Made by a program: the position numbers and the translations under genes
Notes under the pieces: model-generated
What the model saw: the letters and a program-made list of their open reading frames with translations, nothing else
Told to the model about the DNA's origin: nothing
Database searches by the model: none
Shown: positions 1 to 6,888 of the stretch, piece by piece
Layout of the letters: the number at the start of each line of letters is the position of its first letter
Numbering within the stretch: position 1 is the first letter of the stretch
Assembly (NCBI GenBank): GCA_021205255.1
Contig: JAJPXW010000278.1
Span: 1-7,658, forward strand
Direction of reading: 5' to 3'
From: Burkholderiales bacterium
GTDB taxonomy: Bacteria > Pseudomonadota > Gammaproteobacteria > Burkholderiales > Burkholderiaceae_F
Length of the DNA: 7,658 nt

Positions 1-55
1 ATTTCTTGTTACCGTAATTCTGGATTTCCTATTACCGTAATTCTGGATTCCACAG
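1..55. repeat. Short tandem repeat, 23-base period, truncated by window edge
   Basis: The 18-base string TTACCGTAATTCTGGATT occurs exactly at 9-26 and again at 32-49, so the period is 23 bases. Bases 1-9 (ATTTCTTGT) match the tail of the first unit (24-32, ATTTCCTAT) at 7 of 9 positions in the correct phase. They are therefore probably the end of a further unit outside the window. The array lies 24 bases beyond the mrcA stop codon. The unit itself does not form a convincing hairpin, so it is neither a classical REP nor an obvious terminator. Its total copy number cannot be seen here. The repetition is directly visible; any function is unknown. Confidence 0.7.
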
Positions 56-78
56 TTGCTAAAGCTGGGAACTTTTTA

Positions 79-2496
79 CTAGAAAATCTGTTCTCGAATA
101 TTCGTATTCTTAATAACCTCACCAATAGGATCATCTTCCTTAGGCTGGTCAAGGCCTAAAGATGGAATAGCATCTTTCCGGTTTGTATAGTAAATAGCCC
201 CATGATCTTCTGTTACTCCATGCGGAGCTTTTCTTTCGATAATTGGATCATCTTTAATAGCAATCTTCATATAATCCAGCCAGATAGGAAGTGCAAGACT
301 TGCTCCCTGGGCTCTTTTTCCCAAAGATCTAAGCTGATCGTAGCCCATCCAAACTGCTGCGGCTTGTGTTCCAGCATAACCGACGAACCAAACATCGTTT
401 GAGTCGTTGCTTGTACCAGTCTTTCCAGCTATATCCCGTCGCTTAAGCGTGGCTCCAACACGGGCTGCCGTACCTCCTGTAGCCACGCCATTAAGCATAG
501 TGTGCATGATATAGGCATTTCGAACATCTAGTGCTTGAACTCCTTCCACTACAGCTTCTACTTCAGCTGTAGACTGCATAAGAATTTTCCCGGCTTGGTC
601 AGTTACTTTCGAAATAATGTAGGGCTCGACCCTCTTTCCAAGATTTGCAAAAACTGAAAAACCTCTAACCATTTCCCAAGGTGTCACACTCCCTGCCCCC
701 AACCCAAGAGAAAGGTAGGCAGGGTGCCTATCCGCTTCAAATCCAAACCGTTGTATAAAATTAACAGCGTAACGAGGAGTAATTGCCTGCACAATCCGGA
801 CTGAGACTAGATTCAGAGATTTTTTAAGTGCATCCTTCATCATGATAGGTCCCTGGAACGTATGAGAAAAGTTCTTTGGGTTCCACCTCTTAAAACCAGT
901 CTCTGCAGGATCAAGAACAATTGGCGCATCATTAATTACAGTCTGTGGAGAAAATCCTTTTTCAATTGCTGCAGAATATATAAAGGGCTTGAATGAAGAC
1001 CCGGGCTGCCTCCAAGCTTGTGTTACATGATTGAACTTATTAAGATTAAAGTCATATCCGCCAACTAAAGCTTGAACTGCCCCCGTTGCGTATTTCACTG
1101 CAATAAAGGCTGCTTCTGCCTGGGGGATCTGGGTGATTTCCCACTGACCATCAGCCATTCCTTGGATTCTTACCACAGACCCTGGCTGTATTCTTATATT
1201 TGAAGATGCTTTTGGCTGTAGTGATTTCTTAACAAAATCCAATCCTTTACCAGTTATTTTGACTGTTTTTCCTTGTGCTAACTCCACTTCAACTTCAGTT
1301 GGAGAAGCGGCAAGCACTACGCATGCAGGCATATCACTTGCATAAAGGGCTTCTTGCAGTGCATTCTTTATATTGTCTTTACGAGTTTTAGGATCAGAAA
1401 TATCGATGTTGGCTTCGGGCCCTCTGTATCCTTGTCCCCGATCGTATTTTTGCACATTTGAGCGGAGCGACTGATAGGCATAATTCTGATCAGTAGAGTT
1501 AATTGTGGTATAGACGTTCAGGCCTCGTGTATAGGTTTCCTGTTGGAAAATGTCATACATCAGTGTACGGACTAATTCAGCCACATACTCCGCATGCAAA
1601 GAAGAATTCATTTTGGTCGGCGTAAGGGCAGACTCAGCCAACACTGTAAGCTTCGTTTTAATTGGAGAAGCGACTTCGTGCTGATACTGCTCATTGTTAA
1701 TATGACCCAAGTCCCTCATTCGCTTAAGAACATAGTCTCTTCTTACTTTGGCTCTTTCAGGATTAGCAAATGGATTATAGGAAGAGGGTGCTGCCGGCAG
1801 ACCTGCTAACGTAGCTGCCTCACCAATTGTCAGATCTTGTATATTCTTTCCGTAGTAAGTTCTTCCTGCAGCGGCAAAGCCATAGGCACGATTACCAAGA
1901 AAGATTTGATTCATGTAGATTTCAAGAATCTCGTCCTTTGTCAAATTGGACTCGATCTTAAAGGCCATGGCTACTTCATAAAGCTTGCGGATATAACTTC
2001 TTTCGCTTGAAAGAAAGAAGTTACGAGCTACTTGCATGGTGATCGTAGAAGCACCTTGACTTGTGCGCCCAGTCTTGAAATTGGCAATCGCTGCACGAAT
2101 AAAACCCTTTGGTTCTATTCCGATATGGTCGTAGAAAGTTGCATCCTCAGCAGAAATTACTGCATTCTTCACATGGTCTGGAATTTCGTTAATATGGACA
2201 AAATCCCTTCTCTCCTCTCCAAATTCAGCGATAAGCTTACCATCGGCAGTCCATACCCTCATTGGAACTTTTGGCCTGTAATCAATAACAGTATCTATGG
2301 GAGGTAGCTGTTGGTACACAAAGGCAAAAATAAACAGCGCTAGGCATGCAGCCCCGATAAGAGCCGCAGCAAGCGTAGCTAACGATAGCTTGAAGAAATT
2401 CCAAATTGGATGGCTCTTTGGAGCACGACTGATAGCACTTGCTCCAGTAACTTTAGCGGCAACCTTCTTTGGAGGTGCTTTTCTAGTAGATGTCAC
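79..2496 (-). CDS. mrcA: Penicillin-binding protein 1A (bifunctional peptidoglycan glycosyltransferase/transpeptidase)
   Basis: This class A PBP polymerises lipid II into glycan strands and cross-links their peptides on the periplasmic face of the inner membrane. The 805-residue protein has a basic cytoplasmic tail (1-34) and one membrane anchor (about 35-61). The GT51 domain follows (about 75-260), with E-D-A-T-F-Y-D-H at 117-124 (catalytic E117), Q-G-A-S-T-I-T-M-Q at 147-155 and a second glutamate at E174 in R-K-L-Y-E. An OB-type insert lies at about 340-450, and the transpeptidase runs from about 460 to 740. The transpeptidase has all three motifs: S-S-F-K (S500-K503), S-L-N (560-562) and K-T-G (692-694). 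Length is normal for the family. The start is GTG; an in-frame TAA four codons upstream rules out a longer form, and the anchor rules out a much shorter one. No good Shine-Dalgarno is visible. It is divergent from aroK and nothing looks broken. Confidence 0.97.
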   Translation of the reverse strand: MTSTRKAPPKKVAAKVTGASAISRAPKSHPIWNFFKLSLATLAAALIGAACLALFIFAFVYQQLPPIDTVIDYRPKVPMRVWTADGKLIAEFGEERRDFVHINEIPDHVKNAVISAEDATFYDHIGIEPKGFIRAAIANFKTGRTSQGASTITMQVARNFFLSSERSYIRKLYEVAMAFKIESNLTKDEILEIYMNQIFLGNRAYGFAAAGRTYYGKNIQDLTIGEAATLAGLPAAPSSYNPFANPERAKVRRDYVLKRMRDLGHINNEQYQHEVASPIKTKLTVLAESALTPTKMNSSLHAEYVAELVRTLMYDIFQQETYTRGLNVYTTINSTDQNYAYQSLRSNVQKYDRGQGYRGPEANIDISDPKTRKDNIKNALQEALYASDMPACVVLAASPTEVEVELAQGKTVKITGKGLDFVKKSLQPKASSNIRIQPGSVVRIQGMADGQWEITQIPQAEAAFIAVKYATGAVQALVGGYDFNLNKFNHVTQAWRQPGSSFKPFIYSAAIEKGFSPQTVINDAPIVLDPAETGFKRWNPKNFSHTFQGPIMMKDALKKSLNLVSVRIVQAITPRYAVNFIQRFGFEADRHPAYLSLGLGAGSVTPWEMVRGFSVFANLGKRVEPYIISKVTDQAGKILMQSTAEVEAVVEGVQALDVRNAYIMHTMLNGVATGGTAARVGATLKRRDIAGKTGTSNDSNDVWFVGYAGTQAAAVWMGYDQLRSLGKRAQGASLALPIWLDYMKIAIKDDPIIERKAPHGVTEDHGAIYYTNRKDAIPSLGLDQPKEDDPIGEVIKNTNIREQIF

Positions 2497-2635
2497 TGCT
2501 TGGGATTAATGCGTCAAAATTGGTTTTGTAATTATAAAATCTTGACTTTGAGTAATTTTAAAAACGATGTGGTTAAATCATTCCGACTACTGGGTTACTC
2601 CTACTACAATTTCATAACTTAAGCATTTTTCCGAT
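2497..2635. promoter_or_regulatory. Divergent mrcA/aroK intergenic region with candidate -10 boxes
   Basis: This 139-base AT-rich gap must carry the promoters of both divergent genes. For mrcA, the minus strand has a perfect TATAAT at 2536-2531, about 35 bases before the GTG codon. The region 16-18 bases further upstream is only A/T-rich, with no good -35. For aroK, the plus strand has TACAAT at 2605-2610, 25 bases before the ATG, again with only a weak -35 near 2581-2587. A TTGACT at 2542-2547 has no well-spaced -10. Neither gene is preceded by a recognisable Shine-Dalgarno. The calls rest on motif matching alone. No operator-like palindrome was seen. Confidence 0.35.
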
Positions 2636-3166
2636 ATGCAATCAAGTAAGAAAAAGAAAGACGCTTCACTAATCCTAATTGGAATGATGGGAGCAGGCAA
2701 AACCCATGTAGGTAAAAAGTTAGCAGAAAAGCTCTCTAAGGAATTTATAGATCTCGATAAGCTAATGGAAGAAAGGTCAGGAGCAACCATACCCCAGATT
2801 TTCACCTATGAAGGAGAAGAAGGCTTTCGGAAAAGGGAGACTGAACTTTTAAAGGAGATTTGCCAAACAAAAAACAAAGTTGTAGCTTCTGGGGGTGGAA
2901 TTGTAGTTACTCCAGTAAACCGAGAGCTCCTTAGAAATAGTGAAGCTTTAGTTATCCATTTGAAAGTATCTGCTAGGACTAGCTGGCTTAGGACTCAAGG
3001 GAGCAATAGACCACTTTTAAGAACTCCGGATCCCTTAGCAAAAATTACCGACCTCATCAAAATTCGCACTCCCTGGTATCAAGAAACAGCCGATTTGGAG
3101 TTCGACGGCAATTCGAAAACCGTTGATCTTGATATTATCAAGTGGTTAGATAAAAACCTGGAATAA
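2636..3166 (+). CDS. aroK: Shikimate kinase
   Basis: Cytoplasmic kinase that phosphorylates shikimate to shikimate 3-phosphate with ATP, the fifth step of the shikimate pathway. The 176-residue length is normal for the family. The Walker A loop is G-M-M-G-A-G-K-T at 16-23. F-I-D-L-D at 37-41 supplies the magnesium/shikimate aspartates (D39, D41). G-F-R-K-R-E at 63-68 carries the shikimate-binding arginine (R65). G-G-G at 86-88 is the Walker B-like glycine stretch, and N-R-P-L-L at 124-128 holds the lid arginine (R125). The ATG at 2636 is the first usable start in the frame and leaves a short lysine-rich leader (K5-K8) before the first beta strand. No Shine-Dalgarno is evident, so initiation may be leaderless-like or weak. 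It is followed after 10 bases by aroB, the usual operon partner. Confidence 0.96.
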   Translation: MQSSKKKKDASLILIGMMGAGKTHVGKKLAEKLSKEFIDLDKLMEERSGATIPQIFTYEGEEGFRKRETELLKEICQTKNKVVASGGGIVVTPVNRELLRNSEALVIHLKVSARTSWLRTQGSNRPLLRTPDPLAKITDLIKIRTPWYQETADLEFDGNSKTVDLDIIKWLDKNLE

Positions 3167-3176
3167 GAAAACAATA

Positions 3177-4259
3177 ATGATTGAATTAAGAGTGGACGTT
3201 AAAGACTATCCCTATTCCATCTTTCTGGGTAGGAGGATTTTTTCCCAACTTGCTAAGGAGCTTAAGAAACTTGAACCTACAAGCGTACTAATTGTCACAA
3301 ATACAACGATTGCACCTATATATGGGGAGAAAATACTTCGAGTCTGTTCGGCCGTCTGCCGAAGTGAAATTATTGCTTTACCTGATGGTGAACAATTCAA
3401 AACTTGGAGTGTAACTTCCCTTGTGTTAGACAAACTAGCTGAAATGAAAGCCGACAGAAGAACCGTCGTTGTCGCTTTAGGTGGGGGCGTTGTTGGAGAT
3501 ACTGCTGGTTTTGCAGCCTCTATCTATATGCGCGGAATTCGCTTTATACAAGTTCCAACAACTCTTTTAGCACAGGTCGACTCTTCAGTTGGAGGAAAGA
3601 CGGGTGTCAATATGAAAGCTGGTAAAAATATGATCGGAACTTTCCACCAGCCTGCAGCCGTCATTTCCGATACCGAAGTTTTAAAGACATTGCCTAAGAG
3701 AGAAGTATCTGCTGGTATTGCTGAAATCATTAAGCACGGGTTGTTAGCGGATAAAGTCTACTTTGAAGAAGTAGAAAAGAAAATAGATAAACTCTACGAG
3801 CTTGATCCCTCCACTACGGCTTCCATAGTCGCTGGCTCTTGCAGAATCAAAGCAAAAGTAGTGGCAGCCGATGCAAAGGAAGAAGGAGAACGAGCCAAAT
3901 TAAACCTCGGCCATACTTTTGGTCATGCTATAGAAAAGATGATGGGGTTTGGCAACTGGCTCCATGGAGAAGCTATCGGTTGTGGTTGTGTGTTAGCTGC
4001 TCAAATGAGCAAGGAACTTGGAACTTTAGAAGATGAAGATTGCAATCGGGTAATGAAATTAATTGAAACTGCCAAACTGCCCACAAAAGTTCCAGGTCTC
4101 CCAGTAGAGGCTTTTATTCATGCCATGAAGTCTGATAAAAAAACTGCAGGTGGAGTCATTCGATTTATTTTGATGGATGGTATTGGAAATTCCTACATAA
4201 AAGAAGTCGATGAAAACCTCCTAAGAAAAGTACTTATCAACGGAGGCTGTACTCAATGA
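3177..4259 (+). CDS. aroB: 3-dehydroquinate synthase
   Basis: Cytoplasmic NAD- and metal-dependent enzyme converting DAHP to 3-dehydroquinate, the second shikimate-pathway step. The 360-residue length is typical. An N-terminal Rossmann-like half carries the NAD motif G-G-G-V-V-G-D at 102-108. The core signature V-P-T-T-L-L-A-Q-V-D-S-S-V-G-G-K-T-G-V-N spans 126-145. Probable metal ligands are E183 (in A-E-I-I-K-H-G), H246 (in N-L-G-H-T-F-G-H) and H263 (in L-H-G-E-A). The catalytic residues look complete. The ATG lies 10 bases after the aroK stop, with only a weak purine-rich stretch upstream, so translation may depend on aroK. The stop codon overlaps the dgt start, indicating one transcript for all three genes. 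Confidence 0.97.
   Translation: MIELRVDVKDYPYSIFLGRRIFSQLAKELKKLEPTSVLIVTNTTIAPIYGEKILRVCSAVCRSEIIALPDGEQFKTWSVTSLVLDKLAEMKADRRTVVVALGGGVVGDTAGFAASIYMRGIRFIQVPTTLLAQVDSSVGGKTGVNMKAGKNMIGTFHQPAAVISDTEVLKTLPKREVSAGIAEIIKHGLLADKVYFEEVEKKIDKLYELDPSTTASIVAGSCRIKAKVVAADAKEEGERAKLNLGHTFGHAIEKMMGFGNWLHGEAIGCGCVLAAQMSKELGTLEDEDCNRVMKLIETAKLPTKVPGLPVEAFIHAMKSDKKTAGGVIRFILMDGIGNSYIKEVDENLLRKVLINGGCTQ
4242..4246 (+). promoter_or_regulatory. Shine-Dalgarno of dgt inside aroB
   Basis: GGAGG ends nine bases before the dgt ATG at 4256 and lies within the last codons of aroB. It fixes the dgt start and, with the ATGA stop/start overlap at 4256-4259, suggests translational coupling of dgt to aroB. Confidence 0.75.
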
Positions 4260-5404
4260 TTCCAGAAAACCTGATTCTTGCTCCATATGCTTGTAAATCC
4301 AACGAAAGCCGTGGCAGAGTCCATCAAGAGCCTCCTAGCAAAGCAAGGACGGAGTTTCAAAGAGACCATGATCGGATCATTCACAGCGCTGCTTTCCGCA
4401 GATTGGAATATAAGACTCAGGTTTTTGTGAATCATGAAGGAGATCTTTTTAGAACACGATTAACCCATTCTCTAGAAGTAGCCCAAATCTCACGCTCCAT
4501 TGCTTCAAGACTTTCCTTGAACACGGATTTGGCAGAAGCTATCGCTCTAGCCCATGATTTAGGTCATACTCCTTTCGGACATGCCGGACAAGATGCATTA
4601 AACGAATGTATGAAGGATTTTGGAGGTTTCGAACATAACCTACAATCACTAAGAATCATTGACAGGTTAGAAGAACAGTATCCTCGATTCAATGGATTAA
4701 ATCTTACATGGGAGGCCCGAGAAGGTGTCCTTAAGCATTGCAAGTTGGAAACAGCTAAAACTTTAGGCGATATTGGCAAAAGATTTCTTTTAGGTCAACA
4801 GCCTTCTCTTGAAGCTCAACTCGTCAATATTGCAGATGCAATTGCCTATAGCACCCATGACATCGATGATGGACTAAGACAGCAAATTCTCCACAACGAT
4901 GGACTGATGGACGAAGTTCCAATATGGAAACACTATTTTGAACAAGCTTATAAAGAATATTCGAGAATCCCTCTAAGGAGATTACAGAAAGAGACTGTTA
5001 GAAGAGTCATTGGCAAAATGGTGGATGATCTCTATGAAGAAAGTACTAAAAATATAAACCTTGCCAATCCACAAAGTCCTAACGAAGTAAGAGCTCTCTC
5101 AAAACCTCTAATTTCATTTTCTCCAGAAATTCAGGAGCAGATGAGGATCTTAAAAGACTATCTAATGAAAAACCTTTATAAGGATTATCAGGTTCAGCGC
5201 GAAGTCCTTAAAAATACCAACACAGTAAAAAAACTCTTCGAAGTTTTCACTAAAAATCCTATTTTGCTTCCGCCACGTTATCAAGACCAGATTGAAATTG
5301 AAGGTAAGGAAAGAACGGTTGCCGACTATATTGCAGGTATGACAGATAGATTTGCCCTTAGAGAGTATGAGAGGATATTCGATCCAGTTCATGGCACAGC
5401 ATAG
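4256..5404 (+). CDS. dgt: Deoxyguanosinetriphosphate triphosphohydrolase-like protein (HD domain dNTPase)
   Basis: HD-superfamily metalloenzyme that hydrolyses dNTPs to the deoxynucleoside and triphosphate, helping control nucleotide pools in the cytoplasm. The 382-residue protein is of the short dGTPase class common in betaproteobacteria, smaller than the roughly 500-residue E. coli Dgt. The N-terminal motif R-D-H-D-R-I-I-H-S-A-A-F-R-R-L-E-Y-K-T-Q-V-F is at 36-57. The HD metal ligands are H71 (T-H-S), H100-D101 (A-H-D-L-G-H-T-P-F-G-H) and a later aspartate, probably D194 in I-A-D-A-I-A-Y; H-D-I-D-D-G-L follows at 201-207. The C-terminal I-A-G-M-T-D-R signature is at 359-365. It overlaps aroB by 4 bases, behind a good Shine-Dalgarno. 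The dGTP preference is inferred from family; members of this short class can be broader or allosteric dNTPases. Confidence 0.94.
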   Translation: MIPENLILAPYACKSNESRGRVHQEPPSKARTEFQRDHDRIIHSAAFRRLEYKTQVFVNHEGDLFRTRLTHSLEVAQISRSIASRLSLNTDLAEAIALAHDLGHTPFGHAGQDALNECMKDFGGFEHNLQSLRIIDRLEEQYPRFNGLNLTWEAREGVLKHCKLETAKTLGDIGKRFLLGQQPSLEAQLVNIADAIAYSTHDIDDGLRQQILHNDGLMDEVPIWKHYFEQAYKEYSRIPLRRLQKETVRRVIGKMVDDLYEESTKNINLANPQSPNEVRALSKPLISFSPEIQEQMRILKDYLMKNLYKDYQVQREVLKNTNTVKKLFEVFTKNPILLPPRYQDQIEIEGKERTVADYIAGMTDRFALREYERIFDPVHGTA

Positions 5405-5498
5405 TGCCTGGCGTCAATTTTATACTTGGCCTGTTTTATTTCAAGCCCTCGCTTACTTCTTTTATTGGGTGAGACGAAAGTCCAAAGAATTTGTATAA
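5391..5498 (+). CDS. Possible small tryptophan-rich single-pass membrane peptide (35 aa)
   Basis: An ATG at 5391 opens a 35-codon ORF that overlaps the last 14 bases of dgt in another frame and ends at TAA 5496-5498. The peptide is unusually rich in aromatics (three W, three Y, four F). It has a hydrophobic stretch from about Y11 to V27, followed by the basic patch R-R-K-S-K, a layout compatible with a small inner-membrane protein with a cytoplasmic C-terminus. The close coupling to dgt would fit co-translation. Against it, no Shine-Dalgarno is well placed (a purine run at 5369-5374 is too far upstream), and an ORF this short arises readily by chance. I do not recognise a family, and it could equally be non-coding sequence. 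Confidence 0.3.
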   Translation: MAQHSAWRQFYTWPVLFQALAYFFYWVRRKSKEFV

Positions 5499-5501
5499 GA
5501 G

Positions 5502-5539
5502 TAGACTAACGAATTCGATGCGTTAAATAATGACGTCTA
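5502..5539. other. Bulged inverted repeat upstream of the moeA-like gene
   Basis: TAGAC-TAACG (5502-5511) pairs with CGTTA (5521-5525) and then GTCTA (5535-5539). The loop is nine bases (5512-5520), and a nine-base bulge (5526-5534) interrupts the 3' arm. It sits between dgt and the moeA-like start. No T-run follows directly; the next bases are A-rich. It is therefore not a clear terminator on the plus strand, and it could be an operator or a chance pairing. Confidence 0.25.
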
Positions 5540-5570
5540 AATAATAAAAATTACAATTTTGAAATCTGAG

Positions 5571-6776
5571 ATGGTAAGTGGAGTCTTTGTATTAAAACCC
5601 TCAACAGTTCCTTTCACTTGGGTAAAAAAGGAAATAGTCGATCAATCTATAAATGAGGCTATTGGAGCAGAGTTAGCAGAAAGCGTCCTGTGTGAGGCGG
5701 ATATTCCTCCCTACAACTTAGCTCTTAGAGACGGATGGGCAGTCGATAACCGCTACGAAGGCGATAGACGTGTCGTGGGAGAAGTTATCAACGGAGAATC
5801 TCCTAAAACCATATCTCCAAACGAAGCGCTATGGATAAATACAGGCGGCTATCTTCCAAACGGTGCAACTGCAGTTGCAACTTCTCAAGATTACAAACTA
5901 GTAAATGAGCATACACTTTCCGTCAAGCCGCTATATGGAAATGAGAACGTTCTCCCTAAAGGATCCGAATGGAAAAAGGGCTCTGTCTTAATTCAAGCAG
6001 GTTCAATTATTGGAGCTTCTGAAGCAGCTCTTCTAACTGATGCCGATATAGATACAGTTAAAGTACTTAAACGGCCAGCTATTGGTATTCTCGCTACCGG
6101 ACAAGAACTTAAAGAAAATAGCTTGATCCCAGGAACCAGGTCAAGTAGCGACTCAGTGTATCTAAAAATTTTATTGGAGTCCCTCGGCCTACCCATAATC
6201 AAAGTCGCCTATGCAGGAGACGACCAAGAACAAATAGGAGGAGTCTTCTCTTCTTTAGCCGATAATTGTGACTTCATTGTTTCCATTGGAGGAACTGGAC
6301 AAGGAAGAGCTGACCTTCTTAGAAAATCTATAGAAAAAGCCGGAGGAACTTTGACAGAAGGTGAAGAAAAGCTAACCAGTTCTGTCCCCTATGTCAGAGC
6401 TGTGCTAAACGGCAAACCAATCATGGGACTGCCAGGAAATCCTCTCGGAATGATTATGATTGCCCAAAGAGTTCTTCTACCAATTCTTTGGCATCGGTTT
6501 AGAACTACTCCATTGCCTACTATTAAGAGAGAAGCAATACTCGGTTTTCTTGCCCCAGAAGAAAAAGGCGATATTGCAATAGAACTTATCGATGGCAAAA
6601 TGGGACGCATTGCGTTACCACTAGCTAAGGGAACAGGTCGATCCATGGTTTTCCGAAATGCTAATGGTGTTATTCCAATGTCGACTCGCCAAATTAAACC
6701 AGGGGACACTGTTGAAGTAGAACTCTTTTTGGACGGATTCCATTTATTACAAACGGCCTTTGGCATCAATAAATAA
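5571..6776 (+). CDS. moeA: Divergent MoeA-like molybdopterin molybdenumtransferase
   Basis: MoeA inserts molybdate into adenylylated molybdopterin to finish the molybdenum cofactor. This protein (401 residues from ATG 5571) has the MoeA fold in order. It has an N-terminal D-G-W-A motif (D54), I-N-T-G-G (T91), T-G-Q-E-L at 176-180, D-D at 217-218, a G-G-T-G-Q-G-R-A-D motif at 240-248 in place of the usual G-G-V-S-V-G-x-x-D, and L-P-G-N-P at 287-291, followed by a C-terminal beta domain. The acidic pocket residues are kept, but the K-P-G-K lysine motif is replaced (T269 and V272 in an ungapped comparison with E. coli MoeA). It may be a specialised paralogue or a molybdopterin-binding protein. 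TTG 5559 is an alternative in-frame start; neither start has a good Shine-Dalgarno. No other cofactor gene is nearby. Confidence 0.82.
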   Translation: MVSGVFVLKPSTVPFTWVKKEIVDQSINEAIGAELAESVLCEADIPPYNLALRDGWAVDNRYEGDRRVVGEVINGESPKTISPNEALWINTGGYLPNGATAVATSQDYKLVNEHTLSVKPLYGNENVLPKGSEWKKGSVLIQAGSIIGASEAALLTDADIDTVKVLKRPAIGILATGQELKENSLIPGTRSSSDSVYLKILLESLGLPIIKVAYAGDDQEQIGGVFSSLADNCDFIVSIGGTGQGRADLLRKSIEKAGGTLTEGEEKLTSSVPYVRAVLNGKPIMGLPGNPLGMIMIAQRVLLPILWHRFRTTPLPTIKREAILGFLAPEEKGDIAIELIDGKMGRIALPLAKGTGRSMVFRNANGVIPMSTRQIKPGDTVEVELFLDGFHLLQTAFGINK

Positions 6777-6783
6777 AATTAAT

Positions 6784-6833
6784 TGGTCGTTTCTAGAATC
6801 TACTCATGACCACAGAAGTGAACCTACACTTTT
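6784..6833. other. Two adjacent hairpins between moeA-like gene and RAYT
   Basis: The first hairpin pairs TGGTCGT (6784-6790) with ATGACCA (6806-6812), seven pairs including one G-T. Its 15-base loop contains the palindrome TTCTAGAA (6791-6798). The second pairs AAGTG (6816-6820) with CACTT (6827-6831) around a six-base loop, extendable by one G-T and one A-T pair. The first starts eight bases after the moeA-like stop. Lacking a G/C-rich stem and a T tract, they are poor terminators. Twin hairpins beside a RAYT gene recall REP/REPIN organisation, but the stems are weak and no GTAG-type guide was seen. Function is not established. Confidence 0.3.
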
Positions 6834-6877
6834 ATATGGAGACGCTTAACAGCCTAATGGAACTTAGCCTCTTCAAA

Positions 6878-6884
6878 GGGAGGT
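6878..6884 (+). promoter_or_regulatory. Strong Shine-Dalgarno of the RAYT gene
   Basis: GGGAGGT lies four bases before the ATG at 6889. It is the best ribosome-binding site in the window and fixes the RAYT start. Confidence 0.8.
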
Positions 6885-6888
6885 AAAA

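Noticed and set aside
52..68. Possible mrcA terminator hairpin near CAGTTGCTAAAGCTG.
   Set aside because: The stem is only about five pairs, including one wobble, and no T tract follows on the minus strand.
3346..3357. The 12-base string GTTCGGCCGTCT occurs in aroB and again at 7128-7139 in RAYT, and its G-G-C-C-G-T-C-T core resembles the Neisseria DNA uptake sequence.
   Set aside because: About one or two exact 12-base pairs are expected by chance in a window this size. Both copies are inside coding sequence, and neither has the full uptake sequence ending in T-G-A-A.
6389..6769. A 126-codon minus-strand open frame opposite the moeA-like gene.
   Set aside because: It is antisense to a well-supported conserved gene, has no recognisable domain and no ribosome-binding site, and behaves like a shadow frame.
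6806..6838. Possible RAYT promoter: ATGACC followed by a TATATG-like box.
   Set aside because: The spacing between the two boxes is about 21 bases, too long for a sigma-70 promoter, and both matches are partial.
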